A stretch of DNA of 64,000 nt from Carnobacterium maltaromaticum DSM 20342 (GCF_000744945.1 NZ_JQMX01000001.1:186001-250000), one strand, 5' to 3'; positions 55,032-64,000 are shown, counted from the stretch's first letter. A program made the numbers and translations. The notes: generated by a model not told the origin, from the letters alone.

Positions 55032-56118
55032 AAGTGAACGTCTTATAAATATATTAGTTCCGGTTTTATCTGTTGTTTTAGGTTTGTTATTAGGTGCCAT
55101 TATTATGTGGTCTTTTGGTTACGATCCAGTTTTAGGTTATACCTCTTTAGTTGAGGGAGCATTTGGTGGGCCTTTTTATATAGGTGAAACATTGCGTCAA
55201 GCAACACCATTAATTTTAACTGCATTAGGTTTTGCGGTAGCCAATACGGCAGGATTTTTCAATATTGGTGTTGCCGGTCAAGCACTATTTGGTTGGGTTG
55301 GATCGGTTACGATGGCATTAATGATGCCTGATTTACCTAAGCTGCTTTTAGTTCCACTTTGCTTGATCGTTGGTGCTTTATGTGGCGCTATCTGGGCTGG
55401 AATTGCTGGTTTTTTACGTGCTTATTTTGATACCAGTGAAGTGATTGTAACGATTATGTTAAACTATACGGCTTTATATATCGCGAATCATATGGTTCGG
55501 AATGTATTAACCAAAGGGGACGATGCGACACCACGGATTTCTGAAAATGCAAGTTTGCGTTCAGAGTGGTTAGCCCAAATTAGTGATAATTCAACGCTCC
55601 ATTATGGTCTATTATTAGCAATTATTATGTGTGTTGTCGTTTGGATTATGATGCAAAAAACGACTTTGGGTTATGAATTACGTGCCGTTGGATTAAATCC
55701 ATATGCTTCAGAGTATTCAGGTATGAGTACGAAGAAAAATATTATCCTAGCTATGGTTATTTCTGGTGGTTTAGCTGGTTTAGGTGGTAGTATGGAAGGT
55801 TTAGGAAATTTCCAAAATCTATTTGTACAAGGTAGTATGCCGAGCATTGGCTTTGACGGAATGGCTGTTTCTTTATTAGGAGCAGGAAATCCATTTGGGA
55901 TATTACTAGCAGGTCTTTTATTTGGAGCATTGAAAATTGGTGGGATTAGCATGCCAATGGGATCAGATGTTCCGACAGAAGTTGTTGATATTGTTATTGC
56001 CTCAATTATTTTCTTCGTTGGTTCAAGTTATTTGATTCGTTACTTTATGAATAAGGCAAAACGACCAAATCGTAAAATAGCTGCAACTAACAGTGAAGCT
56101 AAGAAAGGGGTGAATTAA
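55021..56118 (+). CDS. nupB: Nucleoside ABC transporter permease (NupB-like)
   Basis: 365-residue BPD_transp_2-type permease with about nine membrane helices. Family elements are TPLILTALGFAVANTAGFFNIGVAGQALFGW and ELRAVGLNPYASEYSGMSTKKNI (coupling loop). TTG 55021 with AAGGAG 7 bases upstream is chosen over the open frame from 54976, which runs inside nupA. With NupC it forms the membrane pore. Confidence 0.92.
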   Translation: MNHKSERLINILVPVLSVVLGLLLGAIIMWSFGYDPVLGYTSLVEGAFGGPFYIGETLRQATPLILTALGFAVANTAGFFNIGVAGQALFGWVGSVTMALMMPDLPKLLLVPLCLIVGALCGAIWAGIAGFLRAYFDTSEVIVTIMLNYTALYIANHMVRNVLTKGDDATPRISENASLRSEWLAQISDNSTLHYGLLLAIIMCVVVWIMMQKTTLGYELRAVGLNPYASEYSGMSTKKNIILAMVISGGLAGLGGSMEGLGNFQNLFVQGSMPSIGFDGMAVSLLGAGNPFGILLAGLLFGALKIGGISMPMGSDVPTEVVDIVIASIIFFVGSSYLIRYFMNKAKRPNRKIAATNSEAKKGVN

Positions 56119-56119
56119 C

Positions 56120-57082
56120 GTGGATGCTTTTATTTCAACAGTTTCAATCGTCGTATCATCAGCGTTAATTTATGCTGCTCCATTAATTTTTACCGCATTG
56201 GGCGGAACATTTTCTGAACGTGGTGGAATTGTTAATGTTGGGCTAGAAGGAATTATGGTTATGGGCGCTTTTTCTTCAATCGTCTTTAACTTAGCTTTTG
56301 CGGAGCAATTAGGTTCTTGGACTCCTTGGATTGCCTTACTAGTTGGTGGGGGTATTGGTGTGATTTTCTCTTTAATTCATGCAGTTGCAACTGTCAATTT
56401 ACGTGCCAATCATATCGTGTCAGGAACGGTTATTAATATGCTGGCACCAGCTTTAGCAGTCTTTTTAACGCGCGTCCTATTTGAGGGCAAGGGTCAAACA
56501 GATATTATTCAACAAAATTTTGGGAAAAGTAGCATTCCTTTATTGAAAGATATTCCTATTATTGGGAAAATGTTCTTTACAAATACATCAGCAATGGCTT
56601 TTGTTGCGATGTTTGTGGCTATATTAGCATGGTTTTTACTTTTTAAAACACGTTTTGGTTTACGTTTGCGTTCAGTTGGTGAGCATCCGCAAGCAGCAGA
56701 TACGTTAGGAATTAATGTCTATCTAATGCGCTATGCAGGTGTGATGATTTCTGGATTATTAGGTGGTATTGGTGGAGCTGTTGCAGCCCAATCAATCTCT
56801 TTAAATTTCTCGCATTCAACTATTGCAGGTCAAGGTTTTATTGCCTTAGCAGCAATGATTTTTGGGAAATGGAATCCACTTGGCGCAATGGGTGCAGCCA
56901 TATTCTTTGGTTTTGCTCAAAGTTTAAGTGTGATTGGAAGTTATATCCCATTAATTAAAGATGTTCCGAGTGTTGTGTTACAAACGGCACCTTACATTTT
57001 GACAATTATTGTGTTAGTTGGTGTAATCGGGAAGTCAGAAGCTCCAGCGGCTGACGGCGAAACCTATATTAAATCAAAATAA
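56120..57082 (+). CDS. nupC: Nucleoside ABC transporter permease (NupC-like)
   Basis: 320-residue BPD_transp_2-type permease with eight or nine helices. LIFTALGGTFSERGGIVNVGLEGIMVMGAF and GLRLRSVGEHPQAADTLGINVYLMR (coupling loop) are typical. The one-base gap to nupB and GTG start with AAAGGGGTG upstream indicate tight coupling. A terminator follows. Confidence 0.92.
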   Translation: MDAFISTVSIVVSSALIYAAPLIFTALGGTFSERGGIVNVGLEGIMVMGAFSSIVFNLAFAEQLGSWTPWIALLVGGGIGVIFSLIHAVATVNLRANHIVSGTVINMLAPALAVFLTRVLFEGKGQTDIIQQNFGKSSIPLLKDIPIIGKMFFTNTSAMAFVAMFVAILAWFLLFKTRFGLRLRSVGEHPQAADTLGINVYLMRYAGVMISGLLGGIGGAVAAQSISLNFSHSTIAGQGFIALAAMIFGKWNPLGAMGAAIFFGFAQSLSVIGSYIPLIKDVPSVVLQTAPYILTIIVLVGVIGKSEAPAADGETYIKSK

Positions 57083-57089
57083 CAATAAG

Positions 57090-57130
57090 AAATCAGCCTT
57101 TTGTCCCTTGTGGAGAAAGGCTGATTTTTT
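57090..57130 (+). terminator. Terminator after nupC
   Basis: AAATCAGCCTTT pairs with AAAGGCTGATTT and is followed by a T run. Confidence 0.85.
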
Positions 57131-57260
57131 GTATAATAAATGAGTCAGCTTTTATATTAGATTAGAAAAATAACGTCGATGAGTATTTCTAATTGTAATC
57201 TTTTCCTAATTCACTTATGATAGAGGAATGGAAGTTTTTAATTGCTTAAGGAGGAAAACG

Positions 57261-58517
57261 ATGACAATTCAACTTGAAGAAGGAGTACATTTACATGTAA
57301 TCCCAACTAAAAAATATAAAACGGTTCGTTTTGTGCTTAAATTCAGAGCGCCAATAGATGCAGAAACGATTACAAAACGTGCTTTATTATCTAGTATTTT
57401 AGAAACAAATAGTAAAAAATATCCCACTCAAACACAGCTAAGAAGCGAGTTGGCTAATTTATATGGTGCTAGCTTTGGTCTATCTGTAACGAAAAAAGGG
57501 ACTCAACATATTTTTACAGCGGGAATGAATTTGGTAAATGAAAAATATTTGTCAGGTGAACCGGCTGTTTTAATGAACGGCATTGCCCTACTTAAAGAAA
57601 TTTTGTTAAATCCAAATGCAGCAGATGGCAAGTTTGATGAGGCTACATTTCAACGTGAGAAAGAAAATTTATTTGATTATTATGAATCTATTTTTGATGA
57701 CAAACAGGCCTATGCGAGCTTAGCATTACAATCTCTTTATTTTGAAAACGAGGATCAAAAAATGCCTAGTATTGGTACAGCTGAAGAGCTAGAAAAAATC
57801 ACAGCGACTTCTCTATATACCTATTATCAACAACTTATTAAAGAAGATACTATTGATATTTATGTTTTAGGAGATGTAGATGCTCTTGAAATGAAGGCTG
57901 CATTTGCAGACTTTAATTTCACTCCGCGCAAAAAAGCAACTGGATCAATTTACTATAAGGAAACTTTGCGAAATAATAGTAAATCTGAAGTAGAAAAGCA
58001 AGAGATTACTCAAGCAAAATACAATTTAGCTTATGAGACAAATGGGTATTACTTGGAAAAAGATTATTTTGCTTTGCAAGTGTTTAATGGTTTATTTGGT
58101 GGATACCCGCATTCTAAATTATTTATGAATGTTCGTGAAAAAGAAAGTTTGGCTTACTATGCATCTAGCTCACTAGATACTTTTAGAGGAATGATGACAG
58201 TTCAAACTGGAATTGAAAGTAGTAAAGTTCAACAAGTTTCTGAAATTATTGCGTTACAACTAGCTGAAATGCAAGAAGGAAATTTTTCAGAAGAAGCGAT
58301 GAATCAAACAAAAGAAATGTTAAAAAATCAGATTTTACAATCAGAAGATAATTCGGGAGCGTTAATTGAACGGATGTATATCTATGATGTTGTCGATAAA
58401 AAGTTATCGGTAGAGGAATGGCAAAATGCTGTTGACGCTGTTAAAAAAGAAGAAATCATTGCAGTTGCCAACCAAGTACATTTAAAAGCGACATTCTTTT
58501 TAACTGGGGAGGCGTAA
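57261..58517 (+). CDS. M16-family peptidase homologue, apparently inactive (YmfF type)
   Basis: 418 residues with the M16 (insulinase/processing peptidase) fold, but no HXXEH zinc motif near the expected N-terminal position (RALLSSILETNSKKYPTQTQLRSELANLYGAS instead). C-terminal features such as KLFMNVREKESLAYYASSSLD are preserved. It is therefore likely the non-catalytic partner of the next gene product. The frame is open from 57228, but ATG 57261 follows AAGGAGG by 6 bases. It corresponds in order to ymfF of bacilli. Confidence 0.88.
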   Translation: MTIQLEEGVHLHVIPTKKYKTVRFVLKFRAPIDAETITKRALLSSILETNSKKYPTQTQLRSELANLYGASFGLSVTKKGTQHIFTAGMNLVNEKYLSGEPAVLMNGIALLKEILLNPNAADGKFDEATFQREKENLFDYYESIFDDKQAYASLALQSLYFENEDQKMPSIGTAEELEKITATSLYTYYQQLIKEDTIDIYVLGDVDALEMKAAFADFNFTPRKKATGSIYYKETLRNNSKSEVEKQEITQAKYNLAYETNGYYLEKDYFALQVFNGLFGGYPHSKLFMNVREKESLAYYASSSLDTFRGMMTVQTGIESSKVQQVSEIIALQLAEMQEGNFSEEAMNQTKEMLKNQILQSEDNSGALIERMYIYDVVDKKLSVEEWQNAVDAVKKEEIIAVANQVHLKATFFLTGEA

Positions 58518-58518
58518 C

Positions 58519-59820
58519 ATGGAAAAAAAAGAGTATCAACAACTAGACGAAACACTTTATACAGAGACTTTGCCAAATGGCTTAAAGGTAACGTTATTAC
58601 CCAAAAATGAGTTCCATAAAACGTATGCCTTGTTTACGACGAATTACGGATCAATTGATAACCAATTTATCCCACTAGGAAAATCAGAAATGGTTACAGT
58701 CCCTGATGGAATTGCTCATTTTTTAGAGCATAAAATGTTTGAAAAAGAAGATGGAGATATTTTTAATACATTTGGGAAGCAGGGAGCTTCTGCTAATGCT
58801 TTTACAAGTTTTACTCGGACGAGCTATTTATTTTCTAGTACTAGTCATGTTTTAGAGAATGTAGCAACCTTGTTAGATTTTGTCCAAGAACCATATTTTA
58901 CCAAAGAAACGGTTGATAAGGAGAAAGGCATTATCGCTCAAGAAATTCAAATGTATGATGATGAACCAGACTGGCGCTTATTCTTCGGCATCATTGGCAA
59001 TATGTATCCATTACACCCGCTCCATATTGATATTGCAGGAACTGTTGATAGTATTATGGATATTACTGCTGAAAATCTGTACGAATCTTATGAAACATTT
59101 TATCACCCAAGCAATATGAATTTATTAGTTGTTGGTAAAATGGATCCAACTGAGATGATGGAGTGGATTCGTCAAAATCAAGCCAAGAAAGACTTTCCGC
59201 AAGCGACTGATATAGTGCGCCATTTTCCAACTGAAACTGTTAGTGAAATTAAAGCCTTTGATCAGATTGAAATGCCTGTTAATCGTGCGAAAAGCATTGT
59301 TGGGGTTAAAGGTGTAGCGCCAGCGCCCGTTGGTAAGGCTGCCTTAGTTTATAAAACCACAATGAATCTTCTATTAAGTTTATTATTTGGTTCAACATCT
59401 GAAAATTATTTGCGTTTGTATAACGAAGGAACCATTGATGATAGTTTTTCCTATGAATTTAATTTAGAAAGAACCTTCCATTTTGTCGATGTTGGCGGAG
59501 ATGCAAAAGATCCGAAGGCTTTAAGTGACGCGGTAAAAGCGATATTAATCAATGCTAAAACAAGCCCTGAATTAACACAAGAAAATCTAGAAATGGTCAA
59601 AAAGCGTATGATTGGTAGTGTTTTACAATCACTGAATTCACTAGAATATATTGCGAATCAATACAGCCAGGAGTCTTATGGGGAAGCTAGTTTATTTGAT
59701 TTGGTCCCAATAATTGAAGCTATTTCATTAACTGAAGTCGTTCACTTAGCTGAAAACTTCATGGTACCTGAACATATGAGTGTTTTCCATATTGTTCCTA
59801 AAGGAGCGAGTAAAGCGTGA
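58519..59820 (+). CDS. M16-family zinc peptidase, active type (YmfH)
   Basis: 433 residues. The inverted zinc motif HFLEH (in GIAHFLEHKMFEKEDG) is present, with the downstream glutamate region TVDKEKGIIAQEIQMYDDEPDW. It begins one base after its inactive partner and is translationally coupled to it. Together they likely form a heterodimer peptidase, by analogy with mitochondrial processing peptidase-type pairs; the substrate is unknown. It is followed by an overlapping SDR gene. Confidence 0.9.
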   Translation: MEKKEYQQLDETLYTETLPNGLKVTLLPKNEFHKTYALFTTNYGSIDNQFIPLGKSEMVTVPDGIAHFLEHKMFEKEDGDIFNTFGKQGASANAFTSFTRTSYLFSSTSHVLENVATLLDFVQEPYFTKETVDKEKGIIAQEIQMYDDEPDWRLFFGIIGNMYPLHPLHIDIAGTVDSIMDITAENLYESYETFYHPSNMNLLVVGKMDPTEMMEWIRQNQAKKDFPQATDIVRHFPTETVSEIKAFDQIEMPVNRAKSIVGVKGVAPAPVGKAALVYKTTMNLLLSLLFGSTSENYLRLYNEGTIDDSFSYEFNLERTFHFVDVGGDAKDPKALSDAVKAILINAKTSPELTQENLEMVKKRMIGSVLQSLNSLEYIANQYSQESYGEASLFDLVPIIEAISLTEVVHLAENFMVPEHMSVFHIVPKGASKA

Positions 59821-60542
59821 AATTTGCTTTAATTATGGGCGCTAGTGGGGATATTGGAGCTGCAATTGCGCAAGATTTAGCCAAAGCTGGCTGGTCATTA
59901 TATTTGCATTACCATACTGATTTTTCTAGTGTTGAAAAGCAAGTAGAAGCCTATCAAGTACAGTATCCTCAACAAGATTTTTTTACCCTTCAATTGGATA
60001 TGACCAATGAAACCGAAATTCCGTCTTTTTTAGATTCTATTTTTCAATTAGATGCTTTTATTATTGCTAGCGGCTTTACTCAGTATCAATTACTAACTGA
60101 TACTGAGTCACAAGTCATGGATCGGATGTGGCAAGTCCATATCAAAACTCCAATTTTATTAGTGCAAAAGTTGCAAAAAAAATTAGCCGCAAGTGCGAAT
60201 GGACGAGTGATTTTTATTAGTTCTATATATGGCGAGGTAGGTAGTGCCATGGAGGTTCTTTATTCAACGACTAAAGGAGCTCAGCTAGCTTTTGTCAGGT
60301 CTTATAGTAAAGAAGTAGCGAGCCTAGGGATTACCGTAAATGCAATCTCACCAGGAGTCATTGCAACTAAGATGAATCAGTCATTTTCTGAAGCTGAATT
60401 CAACGCATTAAAAAGTGAAATTCCACTTGGTAGAATGGGTTCAACTGCTGAGATTAGTTTTTGGGTACAACAATTAGTTGAGCCGTTAAGTCAGTATATG
60501 ACGGGCCAGTCACTAATTGTCAGCGGTGGATGGTTAAAGTAA
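59817..60542 (+). CDS. Short-chain dehydrogenase/reductase (YmfI type)
   Basis: 241-residue Rossmann-fold oxidoreductase. The cofactor loop is GASGDIGAAIAQDL, the catalytic Ser region ISSIYGEVG, and the Tyr/Lys pair is YSTTKGA. FabG-like, but the position inside the ymf cluster suggests YmfI. The substrate is unknown. It starts at GTG overlapping the M16 gene stop (GTGA). AAAGGAG lies 10 bases upstream. Confidence 0.9.
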   Translation: MKFALIMGASGDIGAAIAQDLAKAGWSLYLHYHTDFSSVEKQVEAYQVQYPQQDFFTLQLDMTNETEIPSFLDSIFQLDAFIIASGFTQYQLLTDTESQVMDRMWQVHIKTPILLVQKLQKKLAASANGRVIFISSIYGEVGSAMEVLYSTTKGAQLAFVRSYSKEVASLGITVNAISPGVIATKMNQSFSEAEFNALKSEIPLGRMGSTAEISFWVQQLVEPLSQYMTGQSLIVSGGWLK

Positions 60543-60639
60543 AGAAAAAATTAATGTTTTGTTATAGATTCCTATGCTATAATAATATGGATATGAGAAA
60601 TTAATTCTCTAAAAAAGAGATCTAGTGGGTGGTTGGTTT

Positions 60640-61524
60640 ATGAATGAAATAGGTGAAAAATTACAAGAAGCTAGAAAAGCAAAGGGATACACATTAGATG
60701 ATTTGCAACAAATGACTAAAATTCAAAAACGTTATTTAATTGCAATTGAAGAAGGTAATTTTGATGTGATGCCTGGCAAGTTTTATGCCCGTGCTTTTAT
60801 AAAACAATATGCTGATACTGTTGGGTTAAATGGTGATCAGTTATTGGAACAATACACAGATGCTGTTCCACAAACACATGATGAAGAATATGTTGAGAAA
60901 GTCAATACAAACCAAACACGTTCTGAAAATCATGTAACGAATGAATTGGTAGAGAAGATAAAAAATATGCTACCAACGATTTTGATTGTTCTTTTGGTTT
61001 TTGCGATTATCGGTGGAATTTGGTATGCGGCAACTAAAACTGGAAATAAAGACGATGGGTCGATTATTTCAAAAGATGCTGACAGTGTATCCATTACAAG
61101 TACGAGTGAATCGAAAGAATCAAGCCAAGAAAAAGAAAGTCAATCTTCTAGTTCTAAAGAACCTGAAAAAGAACCAGAAAAACCTAAACAAGCTGTAGCT
61201 GTAGCTTCTTCAACGGGTGCTACAACCGAATATACAGTGACAAATGCAACTGAACCTGGGACTATTACATTAACTGCCCAAGGAGGCGCAAGTTGGGTTG
61301 GTGTTGAAGTAAACGGAGCTCCTGCAGATCAAAAAACAATGCAGAGTGGTGAGAGTTTAGAAGTTCCATTACCAGCAGGAACAACTTCTGTTTCGGTTAG
61401 AATCGGAAATGCTGCTGCGACTAGTATTACCTTAAACGGTGAAGCGGTAGCCTTTGCACCTGAAGCGGCAGGCGTTATTACGCAAAGTTTAACCTTTACG
61501 ATTACTCCTGTAGTGGCTCAATAA
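60640..61524 (+). CDS. RodZ/YmfM-like helix-turn-helix membrane protein
   Basis: 294 residues. An N-terminal cytoplasmic HTH (about 1-65, IGEKLQEARKAKGYTLDDLQQMTKIQKRYLIAIEEG) is followed by one membrane helix (about 110-132), a Ser/Glu/Lys-rich linker and a C-terminal extracellular DUF4115-like beta domain (SWVGVEVNGAPADQKTMQSGES). In bacteria with RodZ this protein links MreB to the wall-synthesis machinery and helps set cell shape. ATG 60640 is chosen over GTG 60625, since the GTG lies in the ribosome-site region. Confidence 0.88.
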   Translation: MNEIGEKLQEARKAKGYTLDDLQQMTKIQKRYLIAIEEGNFDVMPGKFYARAFIKQYADTVGLNGDQLLEQYTDAVPQTHDEEYVEKVNTNQTRSENHVTNELVEKIKNMLPTILIVLLVFAIIGGIWYAATKTGNKDDGSIISKDADSVSITSTSESKESSQEKESQSSSSKEPEKEPEKPKQAVAVASSTGATTEYTVTNATEPGTITLTAQGGASWVGVEVNGAPADQKTMQSGESLEVPLPAGTTSVSVRIGNAAATSITLNGEAVAFAPEAAGVITQSLTFTITPVVAQ

Positions 61525-61527
61525 ACT

Positions 61528-61568
61528 AAAATTTCATTAGCCGGTTTGCTGGCTAATGAAATTTTTTT
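61528..61568 (+). terminator. Terminator after the ymfM-like gene
   Basis: A 14-bp perfect stem AAATTTCATTAGCC/GGCTAATGAAATTT is followed by T. It separates the ymf operon from the antiporter gene. Confidence 0.9.
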
Positions 61569-61603
61569 GTTTGAATAAATTTAGTTTGTATCGGAGGTCA
61601 AAT

Positions 61604-63679
61604 ATGGAAACGTTATTTTTATTTTTAATTATGATTGTTGGCATTATATTTTCTGCAGTTATTAGTAAATATGTACCGAAAATTCCTTTAGCACTGATTC
61701 AAATTTCAATTGGGATTTTAATGGTTCTTTTGCCATTAAATCGAGAATTACATTTTGAACCAGAAATATTTATGGTCTGTGTAATCGCACCTTTAGTTTT
61801 TTATGAAGGTCAAAAAGTTTCTAGAAAAGAATTGTGGGAATTAAAAGGTCCGATTTTATTACTCGCATTTGGTTTAGTCTTACTATCAGTGGTATTAGGT
61901 GGAATTGTGATTCACTGGTTGATTCCAAGTATGCCTTTAGCGATTTCGTTTGCTTTAGCCGCAATTATTTCACCAACAGATACCGTCGCTTTAAAATCAA
62001 TAGTGAAAAATGTGAAGCTACCAACTAATATTATGGGCGTCCTAGAAGGTGAGTCGTTAATCAATGACGCAGCAGGTCTAGTATCGTTTAAGGTTGCCTT
62101 AGGTGTTGCTTTAACTGGTGTTTTTTCAGTAAAAGAAGCAAGTGTCAGCTTTGTTGTAGCAGCGATTGGTGGGGTTGTTTTAGGAGCCTTTATTGGGGTG
62201 ATGTTTGTCAAATTGCGCTTACATTTAAGGAAAATGGGTTTAGAAGAATCTGAATTGCTTATTCTAATCCAACTAGCCACCCCCTTTGTCATCTATATTT
62301 TAGCTGAAAAACTGGAATTTTCTGGCATTTTAGCTGTTGTAGCAGCAGGGATGGTTCATGGTTTTGAGCATGATAAATTACAGAAAACTACAACAAAATT
62401 AAAATTAGTATCAAACAATGTTTGGTCTACGTTGGTTTATTTCTTGAACAGTTTAGTATTTTTATTGTTAGGTTCAATATTACCCAGTGTGATACAAGAA
62501 ATTTGGGATGCGGCAGATGTGCACGTTCTGGATTTAGTATTAGCATCTATTTTGATTATCAGCTTTTTAATGTTTTTACGATTTATATGGGTTTATGTCT
62601 TATACAATCATTTTGTTGACCCAAATTACGGTAGTTTTGAAGATTATTTAGCTCAATTAGCTGGAAAAAAATCTGTGGAAAAAGAACCGGAAATTTCTCG
62701 TTTCAAGTATGCTTTTATCACGACATTGGCAGGTGTTCATGGAACGATTTCATTAGCGACAGCATTATCTATTCCTTTAATTTTAACTAATGGCGAGGCA
62801 TTTCCGCTGCGAAACGAACTTCTTTTCATTACTGCCTGTGTCATTCTAATCAGTTTAGTCAGTGCAACCATTTTACTACCTTTAATTTTACCTAAAGAGA
62901 AGAATGAACTTATGTTGGTTCCAATTTTAAGTGAGGCCAGTGCCTATCAAAAAGTTTTACAGCAAACGATTGTACGCCTTGAACAAAATAGAACCGATGA
63001 AAATCATTATGTTCTAAACGAGATTATAATGGAAATTGGCTCTAAATTGACTGAAATAGAAACAGGTTACGTTCGCGATGAAAATCGTAAGATAATTGCT
63101 GAAGTCTTAAAAACAGCTCAAAATGAGGAAAGCCGACAAATTAATGAGTTGTTAGAAAATAACGAAATTTCACCTATGGTTCAACGTTTGTATCAAGTTT
63201 ATTTAGAAAATTCACGCCAATTTTCAGAAACAAATTTCTTTAAGAAAGTCTGGTTTCGTTTGAAAATGGGCTTAATGAAAAAACGACTTAAGAAAATGCA
63301 AAAAGAAAAATTTACTGAGCAGTTTACTGAGCGTTTTCAAGCTAGATTTCATGAAAATAGTGAACTGATTCAAGAATTTACTCATTCTCAACGTTTAATA
63401 ACGGAAAGTGTGATTGGAACGATTCAAAAACAAATTACACCAGAAAATCGCAAAGAATCTTTAATTGTAATGGAACGCTATAATAGACGCTTGAAATTAG
63501 CAAAATTAAGCTCAGGAATTTCTAAAAATGAAGTCCGAAGTTATGCAAGTTTAGCCTTGCAGCTTGAACGTGAAGAAATTCAGCGATTACTAGATGTTGG
63601 AGAAATTGACTATGCAACAGCTAATCAATTAGGAGAACGGGTAACTTACGATGAATTAAGTGAGCTTAGTATTAATTAA
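61604..63679 (+). CDS. CPA1-family Na+/H+ antiporter with long cytoplasmic tail
   Basis: 691 residues. About twelve membrane helices in the first ~420 residues carry the transport motifs SPTDTVALKS and GESLINDAAGLVSF (the ND pair of CPA1 exchangers). The remaining ~270 residues form a hydrophilic, helix-rich cytoplasmic tail, probably regulatory. It likely exports Na+ (or K+) for pH and salt balance. ATG 61604 follows GGAGG by 6 bases; the open frame from 61556 overlaps the terminator. It sits between ymfM-like and pgsA, which are usually neighbours. Confidence 0.9.
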   Translation: METLFLFLIMIVGIIFSAVISKYVPKIPLALIQISIGILMVLLPLNRELHFEPEIFMVCVIAPLVFYEGQKVSRKELWELKGPILLLAFGLVLLSVVLGGIVIHWLIPSMPLAISFALAAIISPTDTVALKSIVKNVKLPTNIMGVLEGESLINDAAGLVSFKVALGVALTGVFSVKEASVSFVVAAIGGVVLGAFIGVMFVKLRLHLRKMGLEESELLILIQLATPFVIYILAEKLEFSGILAVVAAGMVHGFEHDKLQKTTTKLKLVSNNVWSTLVYFLNSLVFLLLGSILPSVIQEIWDAADVHVLDLVLASILIISFLMFLRFIWVYVLYNHFVDPNYGSFEDYLAQLAGKKSVEKEPEISRFKYAFITTLAGVHGTISLATALSIPLILTNGEAFPLRNELLFITACVILISLVSATILLPLILPKEKNELMLVPILSEASAYQKVLQQTIVRLEQNRTDENHYVLNEIIMEIGSKLTEIETGYVRDENRKIIAEVLKTAQNEESRQINELLENNEISPMVQRLYQVYLENSRQFSETNFFKKVWFRLKMGLMKKRLKKMQKEKFTEQFTERFQARFHENSELIQEFTHSQRLITESVIGTIQKQITPENRKESLIVMERYNRRLKLAKLSSGISKNEVRSYASLALQLEREEIQRLLDVGEIDYATANQLGERVTYDELSELSIN

Positions 63680-63816
63680 GATTCAGTAGAATGAGATTTT
63701 TATTGACGAGAGCTTCTCGTTTGGCTATCATGGAGAATGTGTCTGTGATAAAATAAGAGAGTAAGTTGAGCAATTGCCTACTAATAATTGCTCGTTAGAA
63801 ACGGAGGAAATTAAAA

Positions 63817-64000
63817 GTGAATTTACCAAATAAATTAACTGTATTACGAATTTTTATGATTCCTATTTTTATGATTGTTGTATTAGGATCATTTGACTGG
63901 GGACAAGTAACTTGGTTAGGCAGTACAATCGAGATTACACAATTAGTTGGTGCAATTATTTTCGCTGTAGCTAGCATTACAGATTGGCTTGATGGCAAAA
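63817..64000 (+). CDS. pgsA: Phosphatidylglycerophosphate synthase, N-terminal part (truncated by window edge)
   Basis: The frame starts at GTG 63817 with GGAGG 9 bases upstream and is still open at the window end (61 residues). NLPNKLTVLRIFMIPIFMIVV is the usual PgsA start. The segment ASITDWLDGK is the beginning of the CDP-alcohol phosphotransferase motif D-G-x2-A-R, cut before its end. The enzyme joins CDP-diacylglycerol and glycerol 3-phosphate in phospholipid synthesis. Its position after the ymf genes supports the call. Confidence 0.92.
   Translation, partial: MNLPNKLTVLRIFMIPIFMIVVLGSFDWGQVTWLGSTIEITQLVGAIIFAVASITDWLDGK

Noticed and set aside
1..64000. tRNA, rRNA, insertion sequences or prophage genes
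   Set aside because: None seen on either strand: no CCA-ending cloverleaf candidates, transposase motifs or phage structural genes.

Overview
The window comes from a low-GC Gram-positive bacterium of the order Lactobacillales. AT-rich codon use, strong AGGAGG-type ribosome sites, lipoprotein lipoboxes, a complete comG operon and the gene content all fit this. The gene neighbourhoods (ccpA next to a class A PBP; efp-asp23-nusB-folD-xseAB-ispA-tlyA-argR-recN; ymfF-ymfH-ymfI-ymfM-pgsA) look like the Carnobacteriaceae/Enterococcaceae. My best guess is a Carnobacterium-like organism, but this rests on recall of gene order and not on a search. I see no phage, insertion sequence, CRISPR array, tRNA or rRNA. 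This is a core chromosome segment.

Layout. 1-4300: the end of ccpA, a very long class A penicillin-binding protein and an unrecognised 109-residue protein. 4312-7869: two tandem structured repeats, then a consensus promoter, a 22-codon leader ORF and a complete attenuator ahead of a TrpXYZ-type amino-acid ABC transporter. 7933-20085: mostly single genes (trhO, tag, a secreted NlpC/P60 hydrolase, pepF, a vanZ-like gene, a reductase-like protein, yebC, a frameshifted gene, a GNAT, yitT, a YeiH-type exporter and a divergent LysR regulator). 20233-24157: comGA to comGG, the competence pseudopilus operon. 24388-33941: an M24 peptidase, then efp, asp23-like, nusB, folD, xseA, xseB, ispA, tlyA, argR and recN. 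34212-37373: a three-gene MacAB/YknXYZ-like efflux system. 37419-44099: a DUF4044 miniprotein, corA, an M20 peptidase, gnd and an OmpR-type two-component system. 44165-51446: yidC, acyP, DUF1033, topB, DUF975 and ftsK. 51708-57082: a BmpA/NupABC-type nucleoside uptake system, split by a DUF488 gene. 57261-64000: paired M16 peptidase homologues, an SDR, a RodZ/YmfM-like protein, a CPA1 Na+/H+ antiporter and the start of pgsA.

Most interesting is 4312-4980. From base pairing alone, the transporter leader shows a promoter with a 17-bp spacer, a leader peptide ending in a Phe/Tyr-rich run, and segments that can form anti-antiterminator, antiterminator (15 consecutive pairs) and terminator helices. 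That is a classic ribosome-mediated attenuator, unusual for Firmicutes, where T-boxes usually do this job. It points to phenylalanine/tyrosine, not tryptophan, as the sensed amino acid. Just upstream are two tandem copies of a roughly 123-nt element with identical ends and a variable but refolding middle. They lie where they could form a tandem structured 5' UTR for the divergent 109-residue gene.

Other points of note: a homopolymer frameshift at 16143-16150; a cre-like site inside the promoter of the two-component system; a perfect 15-bp inverted repeat overlapping the ftsK promoter; and an antiporter gene placed between ymfM and pgsA.
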